64,000 bases of DNA, taken from assembly GCF_021018805.1 (NCBI RefSeq), contig NC_086259.1:3348001-3412000 (forward strand), written 5' to 3'. Numbering within the stretch: the first letter of the stretch is position 1; each line of letters begins with the position of its first letter. Of the stretch, positions 48,960 through 59,998 are shown in pieces. The notes under the pieces are model-generated. The model saw only the letters and a list, made by a program, of their open reading frames with translations, searched no databases and was not told where the DNA came from. Source of the stretch: Prinia subflava. Lineage: Eukaryota; Chordata; Aves; Passeriformes; Cisticolidae. Made by a program: the position numbers and the translations under genes.

Positions 48960-49560
48960 AGAAGGAGAGGTAAATGTCAGTGCGCAGGGCCTGCAGCTCG
49001 CTGATTCCACGTGTGCTCTGCGCTGAACACCAAGTGTTGAGAGCCTGGGGTTTTGCCGCTGTGAAGGAGCAGCTCGGAGCTGGGTGCGAGGCTCCGGCCA
49101 TCCCGAGCGCTGCCGCCGTGCCCGTCACGTTCCGGGCCCCGGGGCGGATTCGTCCCGCTCCGCCCGGGGCCCGAGGGGGCACCAAGGCTGCAACAGAGGG
49201 GACCGAGCGGGGAGCGAGGCGGGATCGAGGGGGAAGAGGGGCGAGACCGAGGGGAGACCGAGCGGGGACAGAGGGGAAACCGAGGCGGGACCTAGGGGGG
49301 AACGAGGGGAGACCGAGGCGAGATCGAGGGGGGGCCGAGGCCCGCCCAGCGCCACCGCCCCCGGCCCGGCCCGGCCCTCACAATCGAGGGTTCCGCGGTT
49401 GCCCGGTAACCGCGAACGCGGCCACGGCGTCGGTGGCGGTGCTGCGTTCTCGGTTGCTCGGTGCGGCCTCAGTTGCCTGAGATCGCGCTCCGGATTGGAT
49501 GTTGCAGCCTGGGCGCCTGCAGGCGGCAACACTGAGCGATTCGCGAAGTTCACCAAGTGA
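48960..49560. promoter_or_regulatory. CpG island
   Basis: An island of high G+C and CpG between AT-rich flanks, about 2.8 kb upstream of the first HYDIN coding exon and on its 5' side. It is the best promoter candidate for HYDIN. It would only be a downstream island for the HPRT-like gene. No start codon can be tied to it. Confidence 0.6.
49195..49345 (+). repeat. Purine-rich degenerate tandem block
   Basis: About 150 bp whose plus strand is almost free of pyrimidines except single C residues. It is built from GGGACCGAGGC / GGGGGAACGAGG-type units of about 10-20 bp. It lies in the CpG island. Confidence 0.8.
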
Positions 49561-49571
49561 ATTGTTCGCGG

Positions 49572-50550
49572 AGCACTGGTCCCTGCGAGGCAGTCCTGCA
49601 CTCGCAGGGTACTGGTCTCCGTGAGCGAAACCTGAACTCGCAGGGTACTGGTCTCTGTTGAGTTCTGAACTCGCAGGGTACTGGTCTCTGTTGAGTTCTG
49701 AACTCGCAGGGCACTGGTCTCTGTGAGTGCGTCTTGCACTCACAGGGCACTGGTCTCTGTGAGTCCTGCACTCGCAGGGTACTGGTCTCTGTGAGTGCGT
49801 CCTACACTCGCAGGGCACTGGTCTCTGTGAGTCCTGCACTCACAGGGCACTGGTCTCTGTGAGTGCGTCTTGCACTCACAGGGCATTGGTCTCTGTGAGT
49901 GCGTCCTGCACTCACAGGGCACTGGTCTCTGTGAGTCCTACACTCGCAGGGCACTGGTCTCTGTGAGTGCGTCCTGCACTCACAGGGCACTGGTCTCTGT
50001 GAGTCCTACACTCGCAGGGCACTGGTCTCTGTGAGTGCATCTTGCACTCACAGGGCACTGGTCTCTGTGAGTCCTGCACTCGCAGGGCACTGGTCTCTGT
50101 GAGTGCGTCCTGCACTCACAGGGCACTGGTCTCTGTGAGTCCTACACTCGCAGGGCACTGGTCTCTGTGAGTGCGTCCTGCACTCACAGGGCACTGGTCT
50201 CTGTGAGTCCTACACTCGCAGGGCACTGGTCTCTGTGAGTGCGTCTTGCACTCACAGGGCACTGGTCTCTGTGAGTGCGTCTTGCACTCACAGGGCACTG
50301 GTCTCTGTGAGTCCTGCACTCGCAGGGTACTGGTCTCTGTGAGTGCGTCTTGCACTCACAGGGCACTGGTCTCTGTGAGTGCGTCCTGCACTCACAGGGC
50401 ACTGGTCTCTGTGAGTCCTACACTCGCAGGGCACTGGTCTCTGTGAGTGCGTCCTGCACTCACAGGGCACTGGTCTCTGTGAGTCCTACACTCGCAGGGC
50501 ACTGGTCTCTGTGAGTCCTGAACTCGTGGAGAATTTTTCTCTGCGAGGGA
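49572..50550. repeat. Minisatellite of about 28 units of 32 and 36 bp with internal dyad symmetry
   Basis: The core unit is GCACTGGTCTCTGTGAGT followed by CCTGCACTCACAGG (32 bp). A longer form inserts GCGT after GTGAGT (36 bp). The two forms mostly alternate, giving a 68-bp higher-order period, with occasional doublets of the long form. In the long form TGTGAGTGC and GCACTCACA are perfect 9-bp inverted arms around GTCCT. Edge units are degenerate (GGTCCCTGCGAGG at the left, TTTTTCTCTGCGAGGG at the right), while central units are almost identical. Frames such as QRPVPCECRTH are products of the repeat, not genes. Confidence 0.95.
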
Positions 50551-50683
50551 ATCCTGAATTGCCTTTGAAGGTAAAGATTGACTTAACTTGTACTTCTTGG
50601 TTTTGTCACATGTGTGCTCTGAAAAAGCATGCCAAAGGGAAATACAGGATGTGATAATGCCAGTCTTCTGGTGCAGCAGTTCA
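50543..50683. repeat. Direct repeat, right copy
   Basis: Partner of the segment at 48,755-48,893. It shares TTTGAAG[G/A]TA, the GTGTGCTCTGAAA and GATAATGCCAGTCTTCTGG blocks. The T15 tract of the left copy is replaced by CTTGGTTTTG here. Confidence 0.75.
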
Positions 50684-50736
50684 GTGAGTGGCATGTACAG
50701 CTGAGTGGATGAACAATATATGCTGTAATGATTGTG

Positions 50737-50737
<1 letters not shown>

Positions 50738-50787
<50 letters not shown>
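50738..50787. repeat. Homopolymer tract of 50 T
   Basis: Fifty consecutive T on the plus strand. The length is unusual for a bird genome and likely variable or prone to assembly error. Read from the minus strand it could be a poly(A) tail, but no retrocopy body is recognisable next to it. Confidence 0.9.
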
Positions 50788-50790
<3 letters not shown>

Positions 50791-51269
50791 GAAGAAATGC
50801 AACATTTGCAAAATATACTAGTCTATACATTTTTTTCCTATAGTGATTACTTAAACTGCTTAAAGGTGAATGAGTTCTGTTCAAGCTTGAGTGCATTTTT
50901 ATGGTCTGGTTATTAAAATTATTAGGGAGATGCCTCTGAATTAAGGTGTACACAAGACCATATGCCAAAGTCAATAGTCTGAATTTTATATAACAGTAAA
51001 TGTGAGGAAGAGAGAAAGAGAGTAATAAATAGATAAAGGGGGAGGGGTGTGGGGGAGGGAGAGAGAAAGAGAATGACAGAGACAGATTAAGTAGAAAATA
51101 TCACCATTCCATAGAGCCAATGGTATACCATTAAATCATCTTCTGGTCTCCTCTGGGGTGAGGTCTCACAAAACATAAGACTCCAGTGGATTAATACAGA
51201 TTTGGGCAAGGTGGGACTGCCCAGGTACCTCCCTGGGGCAGGGCAAGTTTGACTCTGTCTTTTGCTGCT
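50788..51269. other. Intergenic, with a purine-rich patch
   Basis: Contains a GA-rich stretch at about 51,003-51,090 (GAGAGAAAGAG, GGGGGAGGGG). Nothing else is recognised. Confidence 0.6.
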
Positions 51270-51341
51270 TTCAAACAATATAAAATCTTTAGCACCAGTG
51301 TATCCTTGGAGTCTGCCATGAGTTGGGTTCTGGATTTTCAG
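51270..51341. repeat. 72-bp direct repeat, left copy
   Basis: Repeated at 52,214-52,285 with roughly 85% identity and equal length. Both copies end in ATGA[G/A]TTGGGTTCTGG then ATTTTCAG, and the similarity stops there. Confidence 0.85.
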
Positions 51342-51960
51342 CTCTGTTGTTACTTTGCATCCCGTGCAGTATCTGGTGCAAGGCTCAGGAATGGCTCTGG
51401 GGGCACTTTGGAGCTCTTTGATGGGTTATGACAGCCCCTCAGCTGCCCCTCATGGGAATGTCCCCTGGATGTGGCCCTCTGGGGGTGGGGGGTTGTAGAG
51501 CTGAGCCAGTTTGTGGGAGGGAGGATGGGTGTCCACTGCCTCTTACCAGAGGTTACGCCACACCCCCAAAATTTCCTCCTTCCCCCTCTGTTGATGGGAG
51601 GTTTGTGTGCAAACCTGGCCTCAGCAGATGAGTCTGTGGCTATGACTTCCCCTCCCTGAACCCAGCCAGAGCTGATTTTCGGGACAGCTGCTGGGTTTGG
51701 CTTTGGTGTGGATACATTTTTCTCCATCAGCCTTGTTGACTTCTCCCCAGCCCTGAGATAAAAGGACAATAGTGTCACCTTTATCTTGTCTCAAGTTCTC
51801 TTAGGTGGCTTCACTCACAATCCAAAGTTTCGGTCAGGAGCCATTTTCAGGGAAGGGTGGGCTTCAGTGATCACAGCTTCTTTAGTATACATTTTGTCAC
51901 AATGGGCAAAAAGTCCTTTCTAACAATATTTCAGCCATTAGCCATAACATTCCAGTCTCT
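51342..51960. other. Intergenic between the 72-bp repeats, nothing recognised
   Basis: GC-moderate DNA with frames on both strands but no recognisable domain. Confidence 0.5.
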
Positions 51961-51967
51961 CACAAGT

Positions 51968-52022
51968 CCTGTGAGGAGCATCTGAGAGAGCAAGGGTTGT
52001 TTAGCCTAAAAAAGAGGAGGTC
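51968..52022 (+). mobile_element. CR1 LINE fragment
   Basis: CTGTGAGGAGCATCTGAGAG followed by AGCAAGGGTTGTTTAGCCTA and AAAAAGAGG is the conserved CR1 segment also seen at 61,120-61,170 in the longer copy. Only this short piece is clear. Confidence 0.65.
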
Positions 52023-52213
52023 TGCTCTAGCTATTTTTAAGTAAGATTTAAGCGACAGCTTTGTCTGTTCTAACTATTATTGATGTTCAGATTTTTAGCT
52101 CCAGGTTTCAGTATGATCCATCTTTGAATTGCACAACATAGCTATATAGTTCAATAAAGTCCAACTGGACGCCTAACAATACTAGCTTTTTACCAAATAA
52201 GCACTTAGCTATT

Positions 52214-52285
52214 TTCAAATAATGTAACATTTTTAGCACCAGTATATCCCTTGAGTGTGCCATGAATTGGGTTCTGGATTTTCAG
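52214..52285. repeat. 72-bp direct repeat, right copy
   Basis: Partner of 51,270-51,341. It ends 20 bp before the acceptor of the first HYDIN coding exon. Confidence 0.85.
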
Positions 52286-52305
52286 AGTTTCATTGTTCCT
52301 TCCAG

Positions 52306-52423
52306 TTTTGTTGAGGCATTGTCACTCCATCTGCGACATCCTCCCTTCAAAATGGCTTCTGGATTCCCGGAAAAGACACCACAACATCGTTATTTGCTAA
52401 GGGAAAGACTGAAGCTTCTTAGT
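52306..52423 (+). CDS. HYDIN: HYDIN first coding exon (5' UTR end and start codon)
   Basis: Acceptor CATTGTTCCTTCCAG precedes a 118-nt exon with 46 nt of 5' UTR, then ATG at 52,352 in context AAAATGG. It encodes 24 residues (MASGFPEKTPQHRYLLRERL KLLS) and ends in phase 0 at donor AGT|GTGAGT. The next exon continues in frame. HYDIN is a very large ciliary protein of the central-pair apparatus of motile cilia, built from many ASH/MSP-type immunoglobulin-like domains. This N-terminal tail is weakly conserved, so the start is inferred from the splice pattern. Confidence 0.55.
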
Positions 52424-53515
52424 GTGAGTACCCACTGGGGCTGTGTTAATGCTGGGAACTCCCGTCTTGTCCCTCCTCTCCCTGCCCCGCCTGTTGTCCG
52501 GCAGCGCTGTGCAGCTGCAGACCCCATCCCCACCTCTCTGTGCCGTGCTGCTGTTGGTGGGGGCTGTCCTGGTGCAGTAGGGGACACTGTGTGTTCCTTC
52601 AGGGACAGTGCAGCGTCTTGCCTGGCTGTGCCACCAGAGCCAAGTTAAACCAGTGTGAAGCCAAAGCCCTGAGCGAGTGCTTCTTTCCCTCCCCTTTGTC
52701 ACAGTAATTCCTTGTGTCAGGCTGGACACTCACCTGTGCTGCTCTCACCAAGCTGCCCTTGGGCATGTGGGGGGAAGCTCAAACTCTGCCCAAAGCCTTG
52801 AGAGACACGGCTGGTCCCAGCTAGGAGAGGTTCCAAACCAGCTGTTGTCTCTCATCTCCTGCGTGGGGCACAGATCCAGCCCTGCAGACAGCAGCGGAGT
52901 CAGGGCCACAAAGGTGCCTTGGCTGTCGGGAGCTCCCTTGACTGAAGATGCCCCACTGCTGAGGCTCTGTCAAGGAGAGTCGTCTGTTTTCTTCTGTGCA
53001 GGGGTCTGTGAGCCCAGACAGAGAAAACAAATGCTAATGAAGAGAGAGAACTAAAACTTGGACACATTCCTGTGCACCTCACTCTTGGTACAGCTTTGCT
53101 TTCTTGTGTCTCTTGGACTCAGCCAGCAGTGCTATCTCCCTGGTGTGAGTTTTGAGTGTGCAGGGATGGAGTTAGGGGAGTTCTGAGAGCTCCTCCCCAC
53201 TCTCTGAAAAGGTCACTGCCTCAATGCAATGAAACTGAAGAGGAAACAAATGCCCAAAGAGCAGAAATCCCCAGACATGTCCCATGCAGTCACAGAGAAA
53301 CTAATGGGATAGAGCCATGTAGTTGAAGTATGTGTATTGCACTCTGTATTATTAATTTACTGATGCTAAGTATTTCAGCAAGTACCTTCCAGGGCCTCCA
53401 GAACTGTCCTAGTGGCTGTGATCACAAATTATTCACCAGTGCTGCTTATTCAAGAAAGGCCTATACGAACAATGGCATCTCTGACGCTCTTGCTGGGGTT
53501 TTTTTTGCCTTTCAG

Positions 53516-53635
53516 CTGCTTCCCTGTAAGATCCTGAGGGAGAAGTTTCTCAATGCGAAGAAGGCGGCCAGCACTGGGGGGACTGTTCTCCCCAGAATTG
53601 GCCCATTTCCAGACATCAGTGAGACTGGTCAAAAG
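53516..53635 (+). CDS. HYDIN: HYDIN exon, N-terminal region
   Basis: 120 nt (40 codons, phase 0 on both sides) between TGCCTTTCAG and GTAAGC. It encodes LLPCKILREKFLNAKKAAST and GGTVLPRIGPFPDISETGQK. It is basic at the start and rich in Pro near the end, fitting the N-terminal leader before the first immunoglobulin-like domain. The assignment comes from phase continuity with the clearly recognised exons downstream. Confidence 0.68.
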
Positions 53636-55629
53636 GTAAGCTTTTCCTGCTCTTTTCCTTTCTGTTTGAGGCAAAGTTTGAAGAGGATGCATGCTTGTGA
53701 CAGGCTTGCCTCCAGCAAAATACCTCAGTGTCCAGGTCCTGTTGCCATTGCAAACTGCAATGTGGAGTGCACAGTGGTGGACGTGGAGTCTTGATCTGCA
53801 CTAAGCCAACACAAATAACCTCTGCTGAAGGTGCTGGGGTTTGCTGGAGTGTAGCTGCCATTGCTAAAACAGTGAGGGGAAGGCTGGGGACACCAAGGCA
53901 CAAAATTGCCATTTGTCATTCTCCTGCTGAAACAGCCATTTCTTCCTTTGGTGTGGTCACCATCAAATGCTTGGGGTCACAGGATTCCCTGCACAGTGGC
54001 AGCGTTGACCTTTGAAGGCTGAGACCTGCAGTGATTATTTCAGATTTAACAAAACTAACTGCATGAATGCTTTGGGTTGGAACAATGTCCTGGGACCCTG
54101 ACGTGGTGTTAGATTTTGCAGGCTGCCAGATGTACGTGGGACTGGCCCTGGGCAGAGGGGAATGGATGTGCTTTATGTGGATCAGTGCCTACTTGGAGGT
54201 GTGTTTGAAACTGCTTTTCTTGCAGGACTGGCTCAGTATAAAGCACAGTCCAAACGGGTAGGTGACCAAGGAAATTGGCAGCAGGAGACATGTAACAAAC
54301 TGGTTGAGGATTGTCCTGGAGAGAGGCTTTGGGAACACCTCAGAGAAGGGCACAACTAAGGGACAGTGTGTGCAGCCACTCCTTTTGGCAGACTGTGTCT
54401 CCTTGAAATCACAGAGGAGACCTGCTTGTGTCTCTGGAGTGACAGCAGTGTGGCTGGAGAAGGAGACAAAGCAGGGGAGAGTTTTGTCCAAGCAGTGTCT
54501 CTGCTTGAGAAGCATTTGCTGTTGTTGTGTCATTCCAGACATGCCTCTACAATGGTATTAAATAAGACAGCAGTAATAGATTACAAGAAAGCACCCATTT
54601 AAAGCTCATGGGAAAAGGAGATAGCAACTCTACTCTTACCCAAGTTGCTGAGAAAAGAACTGAACCTTATCCTCATTCAGCATTCAGCTCATTTGTTTTT
54701 TTCCTAACTTCTGTGTTCCTTTATTTTTGCCTTTACCTCTGTTAGAAATGCGCTAACTTTTAAATACAATGAAAGGGGACAAAATCATCAAAGCAAAAGA
54801 AAACTCTTAATTAGTAAGAGTTCAGCAGAGCCAGGTGTGTTCCTTCCCCCTGGGGACAAACAAACACAGCCTCCAACAAAATGGCAATCTCTCTATACCC
54901 TTTATGCCTGTCACGGTGGTGCCTGTCCCCTTTCCCAATTGATGGTACTCAGGAACTTACATTCTCTCTGACCACCAACTTTTCTGGCCCCTCCCCTCTC
55001 ATCCTACTTCCTTTTGGTCTGGTCTTCAACCCCTTCCCTCTCCCAGCTCACAGCAACACCCAACAAACCAACCTGAACAAATCCAAACCACCACCACCAC
55101 ACAGAATCAACAAGTTTCATTCTTTCACTTAATAACCTCTTGGCTTTAACAAAATATCACCTCATCTCTCACACCTCCTCTGGTACTGTTCTCTTCTTAC
55201 TGATGTCTAAGTTCTAGATGAAAAAAGATACTTGCAGTTGTGTGGGCCTCGGTTTCCCTGTCTCAGAGTAAAGGACATCCCCAAATTGTTTCCCATGGAG
55301 TCTGAAGTAAAGTTGTGGGTTTCACTTCCTCTGTGAATGATCAGTCAGCGCCCCAGAGCTCTGTGACCACATGGGCAGCGCTTAAGGTAGGTGCTGCCTG
55401 GCATTCTGGAGAAGGAAACCTGGAGAAACACATACCAAAAGAGCAGCTTGGCTTGAGCCTGCCTTGTGGCACAGCAGCTCTTTATCAACTCAGAGCAGAG
55501 ATGGGTGAGCTACAGTTTCCCCAGTGTGGCCTGGGCAGATGTGCTCACCATGAGTCTGTACTTCACTGGGGGTCAGTGTAAGATTCTCCCAGCAGCTGAA
55601 CCTGTCCCTGCTCTCTCTTGCCTCTCCAG

Positions 55630-55749
55630 TTGTCATCAGTTGCCCCGAAACAGAGCTTGCTTCGGGTTTCTCCACCAGAGATGGTATTTCAGAACGTCAT
55701 CGCTCATGAGGTCTCTGAAATGGTCGTGTCTGTCATGAATAAGGGCAAG
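55630..55749 (+). CDS. HYDIN: HYDIN exon, start of the first MSP/ASH-like domain
   Basis: 120 nt, phase 0 to 0, between GCCTCTCCAG and GTAAGT. It encodes LSSVAPKQSLLRVSPPEMVF and QNVIAHEVSEMVVSVMNKGK. The pattern PPEMVFQN..AHEV.EM.V.V.NK is the first two strands of a MSP/ASH immunoglobulin-like domain as in HYDIN and related ciliary proteins. Confidence 0.8.
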
Positions 55750-57501
55750 GTAAGTGCTGGGACATGGAGCTTTAACACTGTGCTGGAGGAGGAGAGAGGT
55801 GTAAGTCCCCTAGTGTACAGCAAAGCAAGTTATCTGCTGTAGCACATCCATAAGAAAATGTCTCAGCACCTTTGTTCTGCAAGACGATGGAAATGTTCCT
55901 GTGCTGGGAATTCTCCCCTGATTTTTCCCATGGGCTGATGTCTTCTATCCCTAAGGAGTTTCCTTCTCTTGAAAGCTCTGATTGATAGGAATGTTGAGGG
56001 CTGTACAGTTCTTACCTGCTCTCATGCTTTGCCTTGAGTCTATACCACATCCCGTGTCTCCTTGGTTAATCTTGGCTCCTGGTAGGAATCTCTGCCTCTC
56101 TCAGCCTGTTTGGCTCCCTTTGTGCAGCTCGACAGGCAAAGTTAAGGGGCTGAGTCTTCTCCACTTTATGCTGGCATCACTATCATTCATGGCATTGGCA
56201 CTGCAGGAAATGTTGTGAAACAGCCCTGGAGTCAGACGGATGTAGCAGAAGCAGCAGGAGGCCTTTAGGTGCCACTTCAGGCTCCTGCTAAGCTTCATCC
56301 AACTCTGCTCAGGTTTTGTAAAAGCAACATGGTGCTCTGCTTTCCCTTTGGAGAACCACAGCACATGCAAAGCCATGTGCTCCTGGAGGTTTTCACCTTC
56401 ATTTGAAGAAAGTGTGATTGTTTTGCAGTTTCCCAAGAGAGCTGAGAGGGAAAAAGTTGAAAAATGGCAGCACTTGTGATGCACTGTAAAGAGGAAAACT
56501 GAGGCCATCTGAACTTCAGTCAGGGAACCATTTTCTCAAATGAAGCTTGTGCCAAGAGTGGGCTGGTGGGAAGAGACTGGAGGGAGTCAAAATCATCCGG
56601 CTTAGACTTTTTGAGAGCATTTTGGTGCTCAGGGGGTGGTATCTGAAATGTGTTGAAAATGCATGTTTGCTGTGTCCATGTATGCCAGAGGGCAGAACCT
56701 GGCCTGCTGGCTGCAGGCAGGAATGCCCAGCAGCCCAGCTTGCCTGCACAGGCAGCAAGAACCCCTGGAGAGCCCAGACTGGCTTCTAGTACTGCAGACA
56801 CACAGTGAGTCAGTGCTGGTCATGTTTCTCCAGGCAGAAAATGCCTTGGTAGCCCACAGTCTGTGTTTCCATCACTTTTGGCAAGCTGATTTCTCTCATC
56901 ATTTTATGATTCTTCCTTGCTCCCTATTTGAATTCTCTTTGCCATCTCCTTGTTTTAGGGATTGTCTTGCTGTGTTCCTTCTTTTGCTTTTCAGGTTTGC
57001 TTTTGTTCCCAGTCAGGCCACAGTGTGTGGTCTCCTCTCTTGCTGGTCTGCCTGCATGACTGTATCCCCAGACCTGCCCTACCCAAAGCTGATCTGCTAG
57101 AAGGGAATTTCTTCCTTCCCCCAGGATAATGTGCTGGTTTGCTTTCAGGCAACACATTCCCTCTCTGGAAAACGACTGCATGGCTGTGTGCAGGCAGGAG
57201 CCAGCAGGTTTTTTGGCCTTGCTGAATATGCAGATAACTTGGTTCAGGTGCTCTGTCTCCAGCCTGCTGGTGCTGACCTGCTTGGCCCTTCCTTCCTCCC
57301 AGGCATGCCCTACTGCCCATGGCCAAAATGCTGGACGCAGACAGAAGGGATTCAAGTTCACCCTTGTGAATTCTGTGCCTGCACCTCCACAGCTGAAAGT
57401 GCTTTGGAAAAGGGGTCAGGGAAGGATGTCACCAGGGCATGAGTCTCCTCTCACCCTGTTTCCACAAGTGACAGAATCATCGTTCCATGTCTTTCCTGCA
57501 G

Positions 57502-57636
57502 CGTCCGCGGCTGGTGAAGGTCTCCATGGAGAGCTCACCGTATTTCCAGCTGGCATGCCCCAATGGCGCGTGCCATGCCGTGCCAGCAGGCGCGTGTGCC
57601 CGTGTGCGCGTCCGCTTCACCCCTGACAAGAACAAG
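57502..57636 (+). CDS. HYDIN: HYDIN exon, first ASH-like domain
   Basis: 135 nt, phase 0 to 0. It encodes RPRLVKVSMESSPYFQLACP, then a Cys-His-rich turn and VRVRFTPDKNK. This matches the HYDIN pattern (PRLVKV...SPYF...CHKV.PG....FRI.FTPE.NK). The acceptor is TTTCCTGCAG and the donor GTGAGA. The block is more GC-rich than the introns around it. Confidence 0.88.
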
Positions 57637-59059
57637 GTGAGACTGGAGGAGCCAAAACACACAATTATCTCCAAAGCCATTGTTCTCCCTGCACTCTGGG
57701 TACAGCCCACTCCGTGCTGTGAGCTTGGCTCCAGGCCGTGGGCAGGCAGCCTGCAGGCAGTCCCACCTCGGCGTGTGCTGTCAGGCACTGCGCCCAGGCC
57801 TGACAGGCTCTGCTTCCCTCCCTGCACATTCCTGAGCTTTCCCAAGGGAAGATGCACAGGGAGCAGTAGGAAAACGACAGAGGGGTGTTGATAGATGTTT
57901 GGCCATCTCTAGGTACAGTGGAAGGGGTTTCATTATTAGGGAAAGTACTAGAGGAACAAGGAGGTCAGAGAGCTTTCCTCTGTCCCGACTGGCAACAGCT
58001 TCCCTATCTCACCCTGGGCTGGAGCAAAGACGGTGCTTTTTCACATGCTCTGTTCTGCAGCCTTGCAGCTGTGCTGTGCCAGAGCACAACTGACCACGAT
58101 ACATCTGCAAGGCCAGGGCAGAGGCTGTGCTGTGCCTGTGAGCCCAGCCTGGCACAGGCACACTGAGCTCCAGGTGCCCTTAGTCAGCAGGAGCTTGGTG
58201 AGCTGCAGGGGACTTGGACACCTGCCTGAAAGAGCTCATGTAGGGCAGGTACAACCTGCAGGCAGACCTGTGACTCCAGAGCCTGTGGCAGTGACACTGC
58301 TGAGGCTCTGTCTTCATGCCTGTCACTGTGGATGCTCTGTCAGCTGGCACCCATTCCGTGCCAAACGTGCTTTTGCATGGAGGTTTGAACACCAGTGCTG
58401 AGGCCCTGGCAAGTCTGATCTGAAGGGTCGGTGCTGTGATCTGCAGGCTTGTTCATACAGAAGGGTTTAAGACATGGCACGGAAGGGAGGAAGCCTTGCA
58501 GGGGAGCAAAGAGAGGCTCTTTCCAACAGCATCCTGCTGCCTTTTAGCTCTGTTCTTCTCCTGACTTGGTTGGAGAGGCAAAGTTAGAGGGGAGTTCTGA
58601 GGCAACTGATGTTTCTGCACCAGGCTAGAGGTGCAGGATCTCTTTGGGTGCAGCTGTTTTCTCACCTTCCTTTTTGCTGCTTAGAGTCAGTTTAACACTT
58701 TGTCCTGTTCTCAAACAGCAGGAATATAGAAACCTAAAGAGGAATGTCCTGTGTTCCCTAACTCCATGTTCCTTAGAAGGGACTGAGGAATTATTTAACA
58801 TCATTAAAACTGAGAGTAAAAATTGGGGTGGCCTAGGGCAGTTCTCTGTATGACCCAAGTGACACAAGAGCTTAATGCCACCGAGACAGGTTTTGCAAAG
58901 TGCACTGGTGCCTTTACTGGTGAAATTAGTAGAACTTAGTGTTCATTTTGGGGTGGAATAGGTAAATGGATGCCCTTGAAGGGATATAGGAAATGGTTTC
59001 TCTTCTGCCATGGGGGTGGCACTAAATGCCCTGTGCTGAACTAGTTTCTTTTCCTGCAG

Positions 59060-59259
59060 GATTATTCCCACGAGCTCGTCTGCATCAGTGGAGAGGAAAG
59101 GATAGTTGTGCCAATCCAGGCCGTTGCTGCCCGAGCTATCCTGGACTTCCCTGACGTGCTGAAGTTCTGGAAGCGTCCGGTCAAGTGCAGCACCCAGAAG
59201 ACTCTGCTGGTTTGCAACATTGGTAACGGGACAGCTCATTACCAGCTGAGCACCCAGAG
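59060..59259 (+). CDS. HYDIN: HYDIN exon, first to second ASH-like domain
   Basis: 200 nt, phase 0 in and phase 2 out. It encodes DYSHELVCISGEERIVVPIQ, AVAARAILDFPDVLKF and STQKTLLVCNIGNG, ending AHYQLSTQ. The block DY.HELVCI.....VPI.A..ARAILDFPD and ..STQKTLLV.N.GN is diagnostic of the HYDIN N-terminus. All sites agree with the next exon, where AG plus T gives Ser. Confidence 0.92.
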
Positions 59260-59998
59260 GTGAGGCAGCTCATCTGTCCTTGTGCAAACACCTTTGGGTG
59301 GAAACAGAGTTGGGAAAGAACAACAAAAGAGTATCAGAGCTGCTGCCCTGCAGCCCCAGCTGGAAGTGGGCAAGATGGATGGCATCTGCTCTTGCTTTCA
59401 GTGTTCTTAGCAAGATGCAGCCTTTGAGCTTTCTCTTTGCCAGATGTCCTGGATGGTGCTGGAACGTGTTAGTAGCTGGCTTGCACCCTCCTGAGCACAA
59501 GCAGCTTCTGAAATGGTTACTCACCACTGTCAGCCACATAGAGCCATTCTCTGGGAGGCCACAGGCACGTGGCTTTCCAGTGGTCCCTGCATCAGATGCC
59601 CAACATGAGCTGTGCTGTGGGCAGCCAGTGCAGTTCCTGTTACTTAAAGCTGATCTGATTTCCCTTGTCAGCTGAGGGCATCAGTCACCTCTTCTGTTCC
59701 ATGATGAACCTTGGAAAGCCAGTTTAGAATTTCAGACAGATGATTTAACTCTCTGATTAAGGTTGTGCCCCCTTCATTGAGATTTCTTTTTAAATACTCT
59801 GAAGTTGCTGTGTTTCTGCTGGTTTTTCATTGTGGTTTGTGTTAAATGTTTGCCAAAAGATCATGAATTCTTCATGGGGAACTTTCATAAAGGTCAAGCT
59901 CCTCTAATGCCTATCAATATATCACATACCCATAGGTATATGCACAGGTGTATAGGAAATAGGAGACATTTAGTGAATATGTGAGAAGCAGTTGGGCT
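59260..59998. other. HYDIN intron, left of CR1
   Basis: Unique intronic sequence. A 131-codon open frame at 59,280-59,675 has no recognisable content. Confidence 0.6.

Larger units (their letters stand above)
52424..59059. other. HYDIN introns 1-4
   Basis: Unique DNA of moderate G+C between the exons. Many short open frames occur on both strands, but none has conserved wording or fitting splice phases. No repeat family is clear. Confidence 0.6.

Noticed and set aside
48974..49739. Frames of 150-200 codons over the CpG island and minisatellite
   Set aside because: They are composition- and repeat-driven, with no homology and no splice context.
49572..50550. CRISPR-like array of repeats with dyad symmetry
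   Set aside because: There are no unique spacers; whole units repeat, the DNA is a vertebrate chromosome, and no cas genes are present. It is a minisatellite.
56101..58401. Several 100-165 codon frames between HYDIN exons
   Set aside because: They overlap on both strands, lack fitting phases and conserved wording, and are interrupted relative to the real exons.
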